In this document: piece after piece, positions 29,605 to 40,422 of the stretch
How positions within the stretch are numbered: the first letter of the stretch is position 1
Layout of the letters: every line of letters begins with the position of its first letter
NCBI RefSeq assembly: GCF_046630445.1
Contig: NC_092335.1
Coordinates: forward strand, 34,808,501 to 34,872,500
DNA length: 64,000 nucleotides
Origin: Rutidosis leptorrhynchoides
Taxonomy: Eukaryota; Streptophyta; Magnoliopsida; Asterales; Asteraceae
Reading direction: 5' to 3'
The notes under the pieces: model-generated
Databases searched by the model: none
Told to the model about the DNA's origin: nothing
What the model saw: the letters and a program-made list of their open reading frames with translations, nothing else
Translations under genes and position numbers: made by a program

Positions 29605-29640
29605 AAATAAAACCCGTAATTTCACGGGTCATTAAACTAG
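29605..29640 (+). other. Helitron 3' terminal hairpin of H1
   Basis: ACCCGT and ACGGGT form a 6-bp stem with an AATTTC loop, followed by CATTAAACTAG. This is the transposition-terminator signal of Helitrons. Confidence 0.8.
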
Positions 29641-30322
29641 TTTCTATTAAAATTCTATAATGATGATGTCATGATTAGGCTAATTCTTTTGTTAAGAAAA
29701 AAATTAAAAATAAAAAAAAATCTAAGTCATCTTGATAATGTCATTAACATTAATTAAATATTTTATTTATATATTTAAGTTAATTGAAATTCACTTAGCT
29801 ATATCTAAAAATTCCGTATATGTAGCAATTAATAATAAAGATTTATTGTTATCCATAATTTAATTTGATGTTATATTGTTAGTTAACGATTCATGCCTAT
29901 AAATTTGGCAACACTCTAAATATTACCATAAAATAATATAGACTAGCTTTAAAAAATATAAAGTGATTCTCACTATAATCAGTTTATGGAATTTATGAGG
30001 GCATGAATAATACTAATAATTTTAAAGGCATGTTTAGTGAAGGTTTCATTTACATATAAATTGATTTTAATAATTATTTAAAGAATCATACATTTAACTC
30101 TTATTCAATTATACGTATAAAATCTATTTTATAGTATATAATATAAATCTCTAAAATGATAATGTTATAAATAAGGATTATCTAAGTTTAAAAAAAAAAT
30201 TCAAAAAGAAAGAAAAAATTTGATGATGTCATTAAAATAATTAATTATTTTTAATAAAAATATTAACATGTTAATTGTATGATATATGAAGCATTATGTA
30301 ACCTTATGATAAAATAGTCTAT

Positions 30323-30655
30323 GAGTGTGTTTGGGTGACGAGCTTGTTGGAACTTATGGGAGCTTATATGAGCTTATAGGAGCTTGAGCTTATGATTTTA
30401 ATAAGCTCCAAGTCATAAGCTTCGTTTGGTAGAGAAAAAAAGTAGAGCTTATGAAAATCATAAGCTCTGAAAAAATAAGCTACTTTTAGTAACTTATGAA
30501 AAAAAGTAGAGCTTATGAACTGGAAAATAAGCTCCAGCTAGTTTACCAAACACTTGTAAAAAATAATAAGCTCCAGCTACCAGCTTTAAAAATAAGCTCC
30601 AGCTCCAGCTCTATCTCATAAGCTCCAGCTCCAGCTACTTTCATCCAAACACACC
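30323..30655. mobile_element. MITE of unassigned superfamily
   Basis: Inverted ends GAGTGTGTTTGG and CCAAACACACC are flanked by CTAT on both sides (30319-30322 and 30656-30659). The interior is built of repeated AGCTCCAGCT and AGCTTATGA motifs on both strands. It cannot code. Confidence 0.65.
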
Positions 30656-30912
30656 CTATAACCATATGTACAATATTCGAAACATTATGTACAACCTTAT
30701 GATAAAACACCCCCATGACCATATATACAAACTTTAAAACAAATTGTACAATCTTTTACAAAACACACCATGAACACTTGTACAAACTTTGAAGCATATT
30801 GTACAACCTTCATATAATAATTGTATTTTAGAAAAAAATTAAAGAGACATTAGTTATTACTAAAAATAATTATTAAAAATATAAATACTCAGTTTTAGAG
30901 CAAACTTTAATA

Positions 30913-31107
30913 CTAACTCCGTCTCATTTTAAGTGTTTACCTTTCTATTCTGGACTGTCCCATTTCAAGTATCCACTTGATATTCAACCAATCAGAAAAG
31001 GTTATTATGGAGAGAGAAGATTTCTGATTGGTGGGGAATGAAGTTAGTGGGATTTCTTAAAACTTTGTGCAAAAAGTAAGTGGACACTTGTAGTGAAACG
31101 GAGGGAG
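30913..31107. mobile_element. Stowaway-type MITE (Tc1/mariner)
   Basis: The ends CTAACTCCGTCTCA and the reverse complement CTCCCTCCGTTTCA are inverted and flanked by TA (30911-30912 and 31108-31109). Size (195 bp), ends and TA target are typical of Stowaway. Confidence 0.85.
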
Positions 31108-31559
31108 TATTATTATATTATTATTATTATTCAAATATATGTTTTCTTCGTGAGATTAATTACGTTACATATGTATGTAAAATACATGTTTCAATAAAAT
31201 ATTGTAATGTAACTTTTATAACAAGAAAAATAATAATTGTGATGAAAATTGGAAAAAATGGTGGGAGAATAAATGTAGTTTATTTATTCTGACTAAGTTA
31301 AGTATATCAATATGTTTGTAAAAACAACGACAAGTTTCTTAGTCAGAATATGTGGTTTCACGGGTCATTAAACTAAATGACTTTAGCATTTACATTCACT
31401 TAATAGCTAAAACATATCTTTAAACTATTTCGTTTAAACAAACTCATAATTTCACAGGTCATTTTACTGGTATATTTTCGATCTCACGTGCACAAGTCAC
31501 AAGAGAGTGACAAGTGAAAGAGATTTCGGAATGTGGGACCCAATATTGGACAATCTTAA

Positions 31560-32160
31560 GAGCACTCCCTATGGGTTAGTTACCCGTCTTCATAAGCTTA
31601 TGTGGCACTAGTTACCCACATGGTGCTATAGGCACCGGTTCATTATGGGTGCTACTTATAAGACTTCACCATCAATTTGGCGATGGATTATATGGAGTAG
31701 CAGCATATTTGGTCCACACTCGGTCCCACTTGTTTCTTTTGTGGTCATATGACACTAATTTAAATATATTATGTGGGTTCCATATTACTAATGATTTGTG
31801 CAACAAAAACGTACAAATTTTAATTCATGATCTACAACACCTTTTAATGCCTTATGTACAAGCTATAGTTCATATTGTACAACACCTTTGAATACATTAT
31901 TTAAAAGTAACAAATACAAAAAATATTGGTAGTCTGATGTGTAATTTATATATATAAAAAGGTAATTATTTTGTGTTAATTAAAATAAATAATAAAGAAA
32001 ATAATTACCGACGTGGCAGTTAAGAGGAAGATAGTTTTAGTCATTATAGGCAGTGTTTAGTTATAAGATTTTATATGTTAGTTATAAGATTTTGAGGCTG
32101 ATGTGGCGCTGATGTGGCAAGTTAAGAAAATGAATAGTTTAGTTACGATAAGGAGTGGCC
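31560..32160. mobile_element. Tourist-type MITE (PIF/Harbinger), 601 bp
   Basis: Inverted ends GAGCACTCCCTAT and GGCCACTCCTTAT (reverse complement of the right end) are flanked by TAA (31557-31559 and 32161-32163). Related to the opposite-facing element at 33064-33382. Confidence 0.75.
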
Positions 32161-32163
32161 TAA

Positions 32164-33063
32164 GTGTACATTGATTACTAATGACTATCCTACTTTATAT
32201 GTACACAACCATTTTTTACACATACACAACCAAATATGTTTTACAGTGTTGTACAGTACAACATTGTAAATCATATTTAGTTGTGTATGTGTTAAAAATG
32301 GTTATGTACATATCATCACCCTCAATTAATACTGGCTCAAGAATATATGTTCTTATCTCTAACCCCTAACTATATCATATCATATTTACTAAACTACCCT
32401 TTTCTAAATACATTCGATAAATCCATCAAGTACGCCAACAAGGTAGATCAATGGCATTGCATATTACGTTAGCTATAAATTTGATATTTTGATATATTTT
32501 AATTGTATATTTCAAGTTCAAATTAACATATGTTTTGTTATTTATCATACGATCCTGTGATATCTTTCAATCGTCATCATATCATAGATTCCTGATATGG
32601 GTGCAAATCAATAATCCTATTCGCAGTGATAAAGATTGAACAATTTTATGAAAGAGACCGAATATTAGATGTTTATAAAGAAGACCAAATTATTTTTTTT
32701 AGCGTACAACATAAATTTTTAATACGTTGATAATATTTCAAACAAGATATGACTTATCCTAGACATGCGGATCTGAACTTAAGGTAACAATAAAATATAA
32801 TTTAAGTCATTTGAGTTATAAGCGTTTGAGCTTTTGAATTAACGAATTTAGAATCCGTATGAGTGATATAATTAAAACAGTTTTAGTTCTTAAATTTTGT
32901 GAACCTTCACCATTTAGATTTATATCTCTTTTCATTCAGAATATAATATGATTTAGTTGATTCAAAGAATTAAACGTTTGTAATTCAAAATACCAAAACT
33001 TTCATTGTAATGTGGAGGCCACAACCCCTCCCTTCCCTAAAGCTTTGCCCTTGCCTATTCGTA
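32164..33063. other. no gene seen
   Basis: A+T-rich, with no supportable gene. Two near-complementary stretches around 32195-32235 and 32275-32315 (GTACACAACCATTTTT and AAAAATGGTTATGTAC) could form a foldback and may be the ends of another small element. Confidence 0.4.
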
Positions 33064-33382
33064 GGCCACTCTCTATCGTAACTAAACTATTCATCCTCTT
33101 TACCTTCCACATCAGCGCCACATCAACACCAATATCCTATAACTAACTCATAACTAAACACTTCATATCATGACTAAAACAATACTCCTCTTAATATACA
33201 ACGTACAAGCAATAAAGCATCAAGTCCAACATTAAAAAGCACTGGGACCCGCAATTCCTATAACTCATCCGTTAAATCTATGGTGAAAGCGGGTAACTAA
33301 CGCGGATAACTAAGTGGTGCCTATGATTAGTTACGGGTAATGAGCGGGTAATGGGCGGGTAACTAAAACCATAGGGGTGGTC
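33064..33382. mobile_element. Tourist-like MITE, inverted relative to 31560-32160
   Basis: The ends GGCCACTCTCTATCG and ...CCATAGGGGTGGTC are inverted and match the other MITE in reverse. Flanks are GTA on both sides (33061-33063 and 33383-33385), a departure from the usual TAA/TTA target. Confidence 0.65.
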
Positions 33383-33385
33383 GTA

Positions 33386-33699
33386 CAATTAACTTGTTGA
33401 ACTTTTATTTATACTTTACATACACTTGTCGAATCTTTGTTTATCGGTGATGGTTTGTTCACCAACTATTAGCCACACATCATAGAAATTGCTTTATAAT
33501 ATTGTAGTGTACTGTAATTTAAAGCATGATTAGTGATAGTGATGTAGATGTAATTTTTGGTGGTATATAAGTTACATCTCTTTGTTAGTTAGTAATTTAC
33601 AATCTAATATTTCGATAACTTAGTGATTTATAAGTTACATCTCTTTGTTAGTTATATAAAGAAAAGGATATATAATTTAATACTTCGATAACTTGTGAT
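33386..33699. other. no gene seen
   Basis: A+T-rich spacer. A phrase of about 35 bases (AAGTTACATCTCTTTGTTAG) occurs twice, near 33568 and 33626. Confidence 0.4.
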
Positions 33700-34139
33700 C
33701 AAGGTTGCAAAACATGTGAGACGGAGTCGAGATGGTTGAGTCCTAAAAAGGTCGAGATGTTCGAGACGGGGTCGAGACGGGGGTCGAGACGGACGCTAAT
33801 CAAAGTTGACTTTTGAATATATAAGTATATAAATGTATATATGTATGCATATTTTAAATCGAAAAAATTTAATTTACTAATTTATACCCATAATCGCTAT
33901 CGCAGTTAATTTAATACAAAAAGTTTAAATTAAAATACGACAAAGTTGACCGATTTTACCGATTTTATGGTTTTTTCTAATTTTGACAAACTTTGACCCG
34001 ATTTTTTTCAACTTTGACACAAATTTTGACCGTTGACTGTCATATTAGACGGTTTTCTTCGAGACGGGACGTGGTAGTCACCAAACCATCGCAACGGGCG
34101 TCGCAACGACTTGAGACAGGGTGTTTTGCACAGTGCTTG
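33700..34139. mobile_element. possible hAT-like non-autonomous element
   Basis: Imperfect inverted ends, CAAGGTTGCAAAACATG on the left and CAAGCACTGTGCAAAACACC (reverse complement of the right end). The interior repeats TCGAGACGG-type units near 33728-33795 and TTTGAC motifs. No clear 8-bp duplication was found, so the superfamily is uncertain. Confidence 0.4.
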
Positions 34140-34490
34140 TGACATCCAACAATAATTGCTAAAAAAAAAAATTATAAGGTGATAAAGTATATTTGATGTT
34201 CAAAAGTATAAGATAATAATGAAAGAGATTTATTAAAAGGGTAACGTCTTATTTACATGCATGTGAAGTTATGGCCTTATGGGGCAATGAATTTATTATT
34301 AATTCAAAGGAAATTCAAAATCAAATATCTAAATTAGATAATTAGAATAAATCAGAACTTGAGTGGATTGTGAATGAACATAATTTGTTGTTACTACTAA
34401 ACATAGATTTAGTCATATATAAAAATTACTACAGTACTAAACATAAAGTTTGTTATACGGAGAAAAGGGAGTATAATGGTTAAACACTCA
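34140..34490. other. no gene seen
   Basis: A+T-rich spacer without recognisable features. Confidence 0.5.
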
Positions 34491-34506
34491 TGCGCGCGCG
34501 CGCGCG

Positions 34507-34581
<75 letters not shown>
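34491..34581. repeat. compound microsatellite (CG)n(CA)n(TA)n
   Basis: Three consecutive dinucleotide runs: CG about 34492-34507, CA about 34507-34528, TA about 34528-34581. Each step differs by one base type, suggesting growth by slippage and mutation. The CG part can adopt Z-DNA. Confidence 0.95.
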
Positions 34582-34583
<2 letters not shown>

Positions 34584-34739
34584 CCAATTACGAATCCACT
34601 ATAAGTTGGAGCAAAATTTTAGATTTACGTGATAGAAGCGTGCATTCGGTTTGTTTTAAATCCCCAATAAAAATACTATCAAACTACATATTAGGTGCAA
34701 ATGATAATAAGTCAATTTATACTTAACAATATTCTTATA

Positions 34740-34770
34740 CTAGTTAAAGACCCGCGAATTCGCGAATTTT
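34740..34770 (-). other. 3' terminus of a minus-strand Helitron (H4)
   Basis: On the minus strand the sequence reads CGCGAATTCGCGGGTC, then TTTAA and CTAG. The perfect palindrome CGCGAATTCGCG (34753-34764) acts as the terminal hairpin and CTAG is the CTRR end. The element extends rightward; its 5' end was not located. Confidence 0.5.
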
Positions 34771-35359
34771 TTTTAAGAAAATATAGTAAAGTAGAAACGG
34801 AGTTTTTGTAACTTGGTTTTCGATTGTTATAGCAAAGAATCAAATGATTTTTTGTCAAATTCTTCGGGGGCTATAAACAGATTAGCGAAGTAATATAAAG
34901 CATAAACAACTATGAACAACAATCTAAATAAAATACATTTTACATAACATAAATCAATCAAATTACTAAATTAAGTTTCATGTAGCATCAATATAACATT
35001 TGAAATACTGATAAACAGAGTTCATAGATCATAACACGGTTTAAATGTGCATTACAAAAAGAATAATAGAGTTCAAAGATAGCCCTCAAAGATGATTTTA
35101 ATTAAAAAATAAATAAATGAACATAACACTAACGTTATACAAAAATGCTAATATCCACACCATATGATGTACTCTACCACATTGTGTCCATAATGCCAAC
35201 AATGGTTTCTGAAAACTCGCAACGATCTTTGTATGAAAGCCACTCAATTTGTCAGGTTTTTAACCCCATGTACATCTGTACCTATTTGAGGAATGACTCA
35301 ACCAACAAAAAAGAATTATCGTTATATTTTCAGAAAAGGCAAGTTTCTTATTATTATAC

Positions 35360-35620
35360 ACATACTAATAGCAAGTGGGATTTTTGGCTTCCCGTTGGTC
35401 CACCTGTCCACCCTCCTCCGACAAACTGCTACTGCTCACCTTTTGCCCTATGTTGTCGATCGGCCAAAAGAACCGGGAAGGGAGTGGTGAACGGTCCGAG
35501 CTGGAATTATTATTTAAAAAACCATCACGAGGGGTTGCTTCATCATCTGTACAGATAGTACAGACATGTATTGTTGTGCCATACTTCCCATACCTTGGAC
35601 ACCTCGGCCTTCATGAACAA
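35360..35620 (-). other. open reading stretch, unrecognised, perhaps captured exon
   Basis: An open frame of about 85 codons without its own ATG reads RPRCPRYGKYGTTIHVCTIC then TDDEATPRDGF, with a Ser-rich tail. Base composition is GC-richer than the surroundings. It lies just inside the H4 Helitron end, so it may be a captured gene piece. I do not recognise the family; the cysteines are too few for a confident zinc finger. Confidence 0.25.
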
Positions 35621-35851
35621 CATGCTTCTTTGTTTACAACTCTAATATCTTCTCCAATTCCAACTCTAATTCCAGTTTTCGTATTGCAAGGCAAGCTCCA
35701 TTTTCTCTTGATTCCACCTTTCGGTTTATCAGCACATGTATTTGGTATTCCATTTCTTAATTAATGCTTCCTATTGAATTTCTTAATTAGTATTATTGAT
35801 TATTATTGATTGCTGCATGTTGATAATACGTTCGATTTGTATGTATCGAAT

Positions 35852-36091
35852 CAGTGGCTACTCCACTTAGAGTGGAGTGGGGTCAAAGGACCCCATTAGT
35901 TAAATATTTTTATGTATAAATTACTACTAAAATTATATAGGACACCACTAAATTTACAGATAGGACCCCATAAATTTTCAAAATTAGTGATTTATATGGA
36001 AGTAAATTTTCATTCATTAGAAATTTTTTTTACAAGATATCACTCATATTGTATGGGACCCCATTGAATTACGATCCTAGAATCGCCACTG
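35852..36091. mobile_element. hAT-type MITE, 240 bp
   Basis: Inverted ends CAGTGGCTACTC and CAGTGGCGATTC (reverse complement) are flanked by a perfect 8-bp duplication TATCGAAT (35844-35851 and 36092-36099), the hAT signature. Confidence 0.9.
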
Positions 36092-36169
36092 TATCGAATG
36101 CACATGATTTACAAACTCTTCAACTTACTATGTTTATCTTAATTTTTTAGAAGCTTTTGAATTATGATG

Positions 36170-39100
36170 TGTGAAATAGTTTGAATAATCAACATATATT
36201 TCTTATTTAAAATCTCTTCAGGTTAGTGAAATGTTCCGTTCATATTGATTATAAACGTTCCATATTAATTGATTTCGTTGCGAGGTTTTGACCTCTATAT
36301 GAGACGTTTTTCAAAGACTGCATTCATTTTTAAAACAACCATAACCTTTATTTTATCAATAAAGGTTTTAAAAACATTACGTAGATTATTAAATAATGAT
36401 AATCTAAAATATACTGTTTACACACGACCATTACATAATTGTTTACAATAGAAATATATTACATCGACATATGTTTCTTGAATGCAGTTTTTACACAATA
36501 TCATACAAACATGAACTCCAAATCTTGTCCTTATTTTAGTATGCAACAGCGGAAGCTCTTAATATTCACCTGAGAATAAACATGCTTTAAACGTCAACAA
36601 AAATGCTGGTGAGTTATAGGTTTAACCTATATATATCAAATCGTAACAATAGACCACAAGATTTCATATTTCAATACACATCCCATACATAGAGATAAAA
36701 ATCATTCATATGGTGAACACCTGGTAACCGACATTAACAAGATGCCTATATAAGAATATCCCCATCATTCCGGGACACCCTTCGAATATGATATAAATTT
36801 CGAAGTACTAAAGCATCCGGTACTTTGGATGGGGTTTGTTAGGCCCAATAGATCTATCTTTAGGATTCGCGTCAATTAGGGTGTCTGTTCCCTAATTCTT
36901 AGATTACCAGACTTAATAAAAAGGGGCATATTCGATTTCGATAATTCAATCATAGAATGTAGTTTCACGTACTTGTGTCTATTTTGTAAATCATTTATAA
37001 AACCTGCATGTATTCTCATCCCAAAAATATTAGATTTTAAAAGTGGGACTATAACTCACTTTCACAGATATTTCCTTCATCGAAAATAAGACTTGGCCAC
37101 GGATCGATTCACGAACCTATACAAATATGTACATATATATCAAAGTATGATCAAAATATAATTACAACCATTTTTATTATGTTTTAAAGATTTGAGTGTA
37201 TTAAGTCAGCTGTCGTCGTTAGTAACCTACAACTAGTTGTCCACAGTTAGATGTACAGAAATAAATCGATATATATTATCTTGAATCAATCCATGACCCA
37301 GTGTATACACGTCTCAGGCTATATCACAACTCAAAGTATATATATTTTTAGAATCAACCTCAACCCTGTATAGCTAACTCCAACATTACTGCATATAGAG
37401 TGTCTATGGTTGTTCCAAATAATATATATACATGGGTCGATATGATATGTCAAAACATTTGCATACGTGTCTATGGTATCCCAAGATTACATAATATATT
37501 AGAATACATGTATAATACAATATAAGATAGCTAGGATATGATTTGTATAGATTTGTTAAACATTTCCCGTAGCTAAAAAGATCAAAAATATCCAATCTTG
37601 TTTTACCCATAACTTCTTCATTTTAAATCCGTTTTGAGTGAATCAAATTGCTATGGTTTCATATTGAACTCTAATTTAAGAATTCAAACAGAAAAAGTAT
37701 AGGTTTATAGTCGGAAATTTAAGTTACATGTCAATTAGTAAAGAGTTAGTCATTTCCGTCGAAAGAACGACATCTTGATGACCATTTTGAAAAACATACT
37801 TTCACTTTGAGTTTAACCAAGATTTTTGGATATAGTTTCATGTTCATATGAAAAATCATTTTCCCAGAAGAAAAACTTTTAAATCAAAGTTTATCATAGT
37901 TTTTAATTATCCAAACCAAAACAGCCCCCGGTTTCACTACGACGGCGTATATCCGATTTTATGGTGTTCATCGTGTTTCCAGGTTTTAATTCATTAAGTT
38001 AGCATATCATATAGATATAGAACATGTGTTTAGTTGATTTTAAAAGTCAAGTTAGAAGGATTAACTTTTGTTTGCGAACAAGTTTAGAATTAACTAAACT
38101 ATGTTCTAGTGATTATAAGTTTAAACCTTCGAATAAGATAGCTTTATATGTATGAATCGAATGATGTTATGAACATCATTACTACCTCAAGTTTTCTGGA
38201 TAAAACTACTGAAAATGAGAAAAATGGATCTAGCTTCAAAGGATCCTTGGATGGCTTGAAAGTTCTTGAAGCAGAATCATAACACGAAAACAGTTCAAGT
38301 AAGATTTTCACTCGAAATAAGATTGTTATAGTTGTAGAAATTGAATCAAAGTTTGAATATGAATATTACCTTGAATTAGAAAGATAACCTACTGTAAATA
38401 ACAAAGGTTCCTTGATCTTAGATGATTACTTGGAATGGATTAGAAAGCTTGGAAGTAAACTTGCAAACTTGGTAGTATTCTTGATTTTTATGAAACTATA
38501 CTTATGGAATTTATGAAGAACACTTAGAACTTGAAGATGGAACTTGAGAGAGATCAATTAGATGAAGAAAATTGAAGAATTAAAGTGTTTGTAGGTGTTT
38601 TTGGTAGTTGGTATATGGATTAGATATAAAGGATATGTAATTTTATTTTCATGTAAATAAGTCATGAATGATTACTAATATTTTTGTAATTTTATGAGAT
38701 ATTTCATGCTAGTTGCCAAATGATGGTTCTCACATGTGTTAGGTGACTCACATGGGCTGCTAAGAGCTGATCATTGGAGTGTTTATACCAATAGTACATA
38801 CATCTAAAAGCTGTGTATTGTACGAGTACGAATACAGGTGCATACGAGTAGAATTGTTGATGAAACTGAACGAGGATGTAATTGTAAGCATTTTTGTTAA
38901 GTAGAAGTACTTTGATATGTGTCTTGAAATCTTTCAAAAGTGTAAGAATACATATCAAAACACAACATTTATATACATTCTAATGGAGTCGTTAAGTCTT
39001 CGTTAGTCGTTACATGTAAGTGTTGTTTTGAAACCTTTAAGTTAACGATCTCAATTAATGTTGTTAACCCAATGTTTATTATATCAAATAAGATGTTAAA

Positions 39101-40190
39101 TTATTATATTATCATGATATTAAGATGTTTGAATATCTCTTAATATGATATATACATTAAAATATCGTTACAACGATAATCGTTACATATAAGTCTCGTT
39201 TTGTAATTCTTGAGTTAGTAGTCTTGTTTTTACATATGTAGTTCATTGTTAACACACTTAATGATATATTTAAATATCATTTTATCATGTTAAATATAGT
39301 GTATCAATATCTTAATATGATACATATGTATTTAGTAGACGTTATCATAACGATAATCGTTATATATATCATTTCGAGTTTCTTAACTTAGTAATCTTAT
39401 TTCTTATGTATATCACACATTGTTAATATATTTATTGAGATACTTACTCATCATAATCTTATGTCAACCATATATATATGTCTATATATACCACAACATG
39501 TAGTTTTTACAATTTTGTAACGTTCGTGAATCGCCGGTCAACTTGGGTGATCAATTGTCTATATGAAACTTATTTCATTTAATCAAGTCTTAACAAGTTT
39601 GATTGCTTAACACGTTGGAAACATTTAGTCATGTAAATATCAATCTCAATTAATATATATAAACATGGAAAAGTTCGGGTCACTACAGTTAGCATGTTTG
39701 TGTTTTTTAAAATTCCATTGCAAAATTCCTGAACAACGTGTTTATATTTCTTTTTAAAATGTATTTAACTCGCATTGAAAATATCTCTGTATATATGTAT
39801 GTTTTGACAGAACATGTATTTGTTATTTAGAACCTCTTTAGGTTAGCATGTTTGTGTTTTTTTAACTTCCATTGCAGAAATCCTGAACAGCATGTTTATG
39901 TTTTTTTTAAACGTATTTAACTACAATTGAAAATATCTCTGTATCTGTGTATGTTTTGACCTCTTATATGTATATGTATCATAAACTACTTTGCACCATA
40001 TGTGCAAATTAGTTTGAATAGTTAACATAAATTTGTTATTTAGAGCTTCCTGAACTTTTGATTACAAACAACATATGAAAAAGCAAAATAGCACCATTAT
40101 CTTCAAATTAGTTTGAATAGTTAACATAAATTTGTTTCATAGAACTTCCTGAACTTTTGTTTACAGACACCATAGGAAACAGCAAAATAA
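36170..40190 (+). repeat. degenerate tandem repeats upstream of RepHel, split by a solo LTR
   Basis: A 154-bp unit starting GTTAGCATGTTTGTG occurs at 39688 and 39842. A 99-bp unit starting CAAATTAGTTTGAATAG occurs at 40005 and 40104. The same phrases (GTTTGAATAATCAACATA and TCTTCAGGTTAG) occur at 36176-36226, left of the solo LTR, so the LTR landed inside the array. Confidence 0.6.
36227..39687 (-). mobile_element. solo LTR, 3.46 kb (gypsy-type)
   Basis: On the minus strand it starts TGTAGTGACCCGAAC and ends near GGAACATTTCA. The duplication GTTAG flanks it (36222-36226 and 39688-39692). No primer site or coding region is present, so it is a solo LTR. Blocks at 36590-36970 match the LTR at 2584-22720. 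Confidence 0.85.
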
Positions 40191-40422
40191 TTGAAATGGA
40201 GTTTATTCATTTATATTATTTTTTATACCATTTTGATTGTTTTCCCCTGTAATCTTATAAATAAATTGCATTAGGGTTTATTAATTGATATTAACATCTT
40301 TAAAAATTATTGCCTTTAATTCAGGCCCGTGCAATTGCAGTTCATCCTTCCAGGTAATTTCTTTGCTTTTTTTGTTATTTAATATGTTGTTATCGTGGGC
40401 TGTGTTGTTCCTTCGATAGTAT

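Larger units (their letters stand above)
27192..29640 (+). mobile_element. Helitron H1, non-autonomous, with captured gene sequence
   Basis: The 5' end TCTATTAAAACACTAACATG and the 3' end with hairpin ACCCGT-AATTTC-ACGGGT, then CATTAAA and CTAG, match the Helitron rule (TC start, hairpin, CTRR end). The next base is T, as expected for insertion between A and T. The head resembles those of H2 and H3. No RepHel is present. The interior has gene-like sequence including kinesin-like exons. The exact 5' base is uncertain because a TCTA run precedes it. Confidence 0.75.
30123..31376 (+). mobile_element. Helitron H3 nested in H2
   Basis: The head starts TCTATTTTATAG and shares the following TCTCTAAAATGATAATG block with H1 and H2. 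The tail GGTTTCACGGGTCATTAAAC ends CTAA (31373-31376). It contains two MITEs (30323-30655 and 30913-31107). No genes. Confidence 0.55.
29643..31470 (+). mobile_element. Helitron H2, host of H3
   Basis: The head TCTATTAAAATTCTATAATG follows the H1 end by two bases. The tail with the worn hairpin AATTTCACAGGTC ends CTGG at 31467-31470, then T. The interior is A+T-rich without genes and is interrupted by H3 (30123-31376). H2 heads and tails are more worn than H1, so it is older. Confidence 0.55.

Noticed and set aside
34490-34726. Frame starting in the CG/CA/TA run
   Set aside because: Mostly dinucleotide repeat translation.
35145-35764. Overlapping plus-strand frames of 65-137 codons
   Set aside because: No recognisable domain; three frames overlap in the same place, and the opposite strand looks at least as gene-like.
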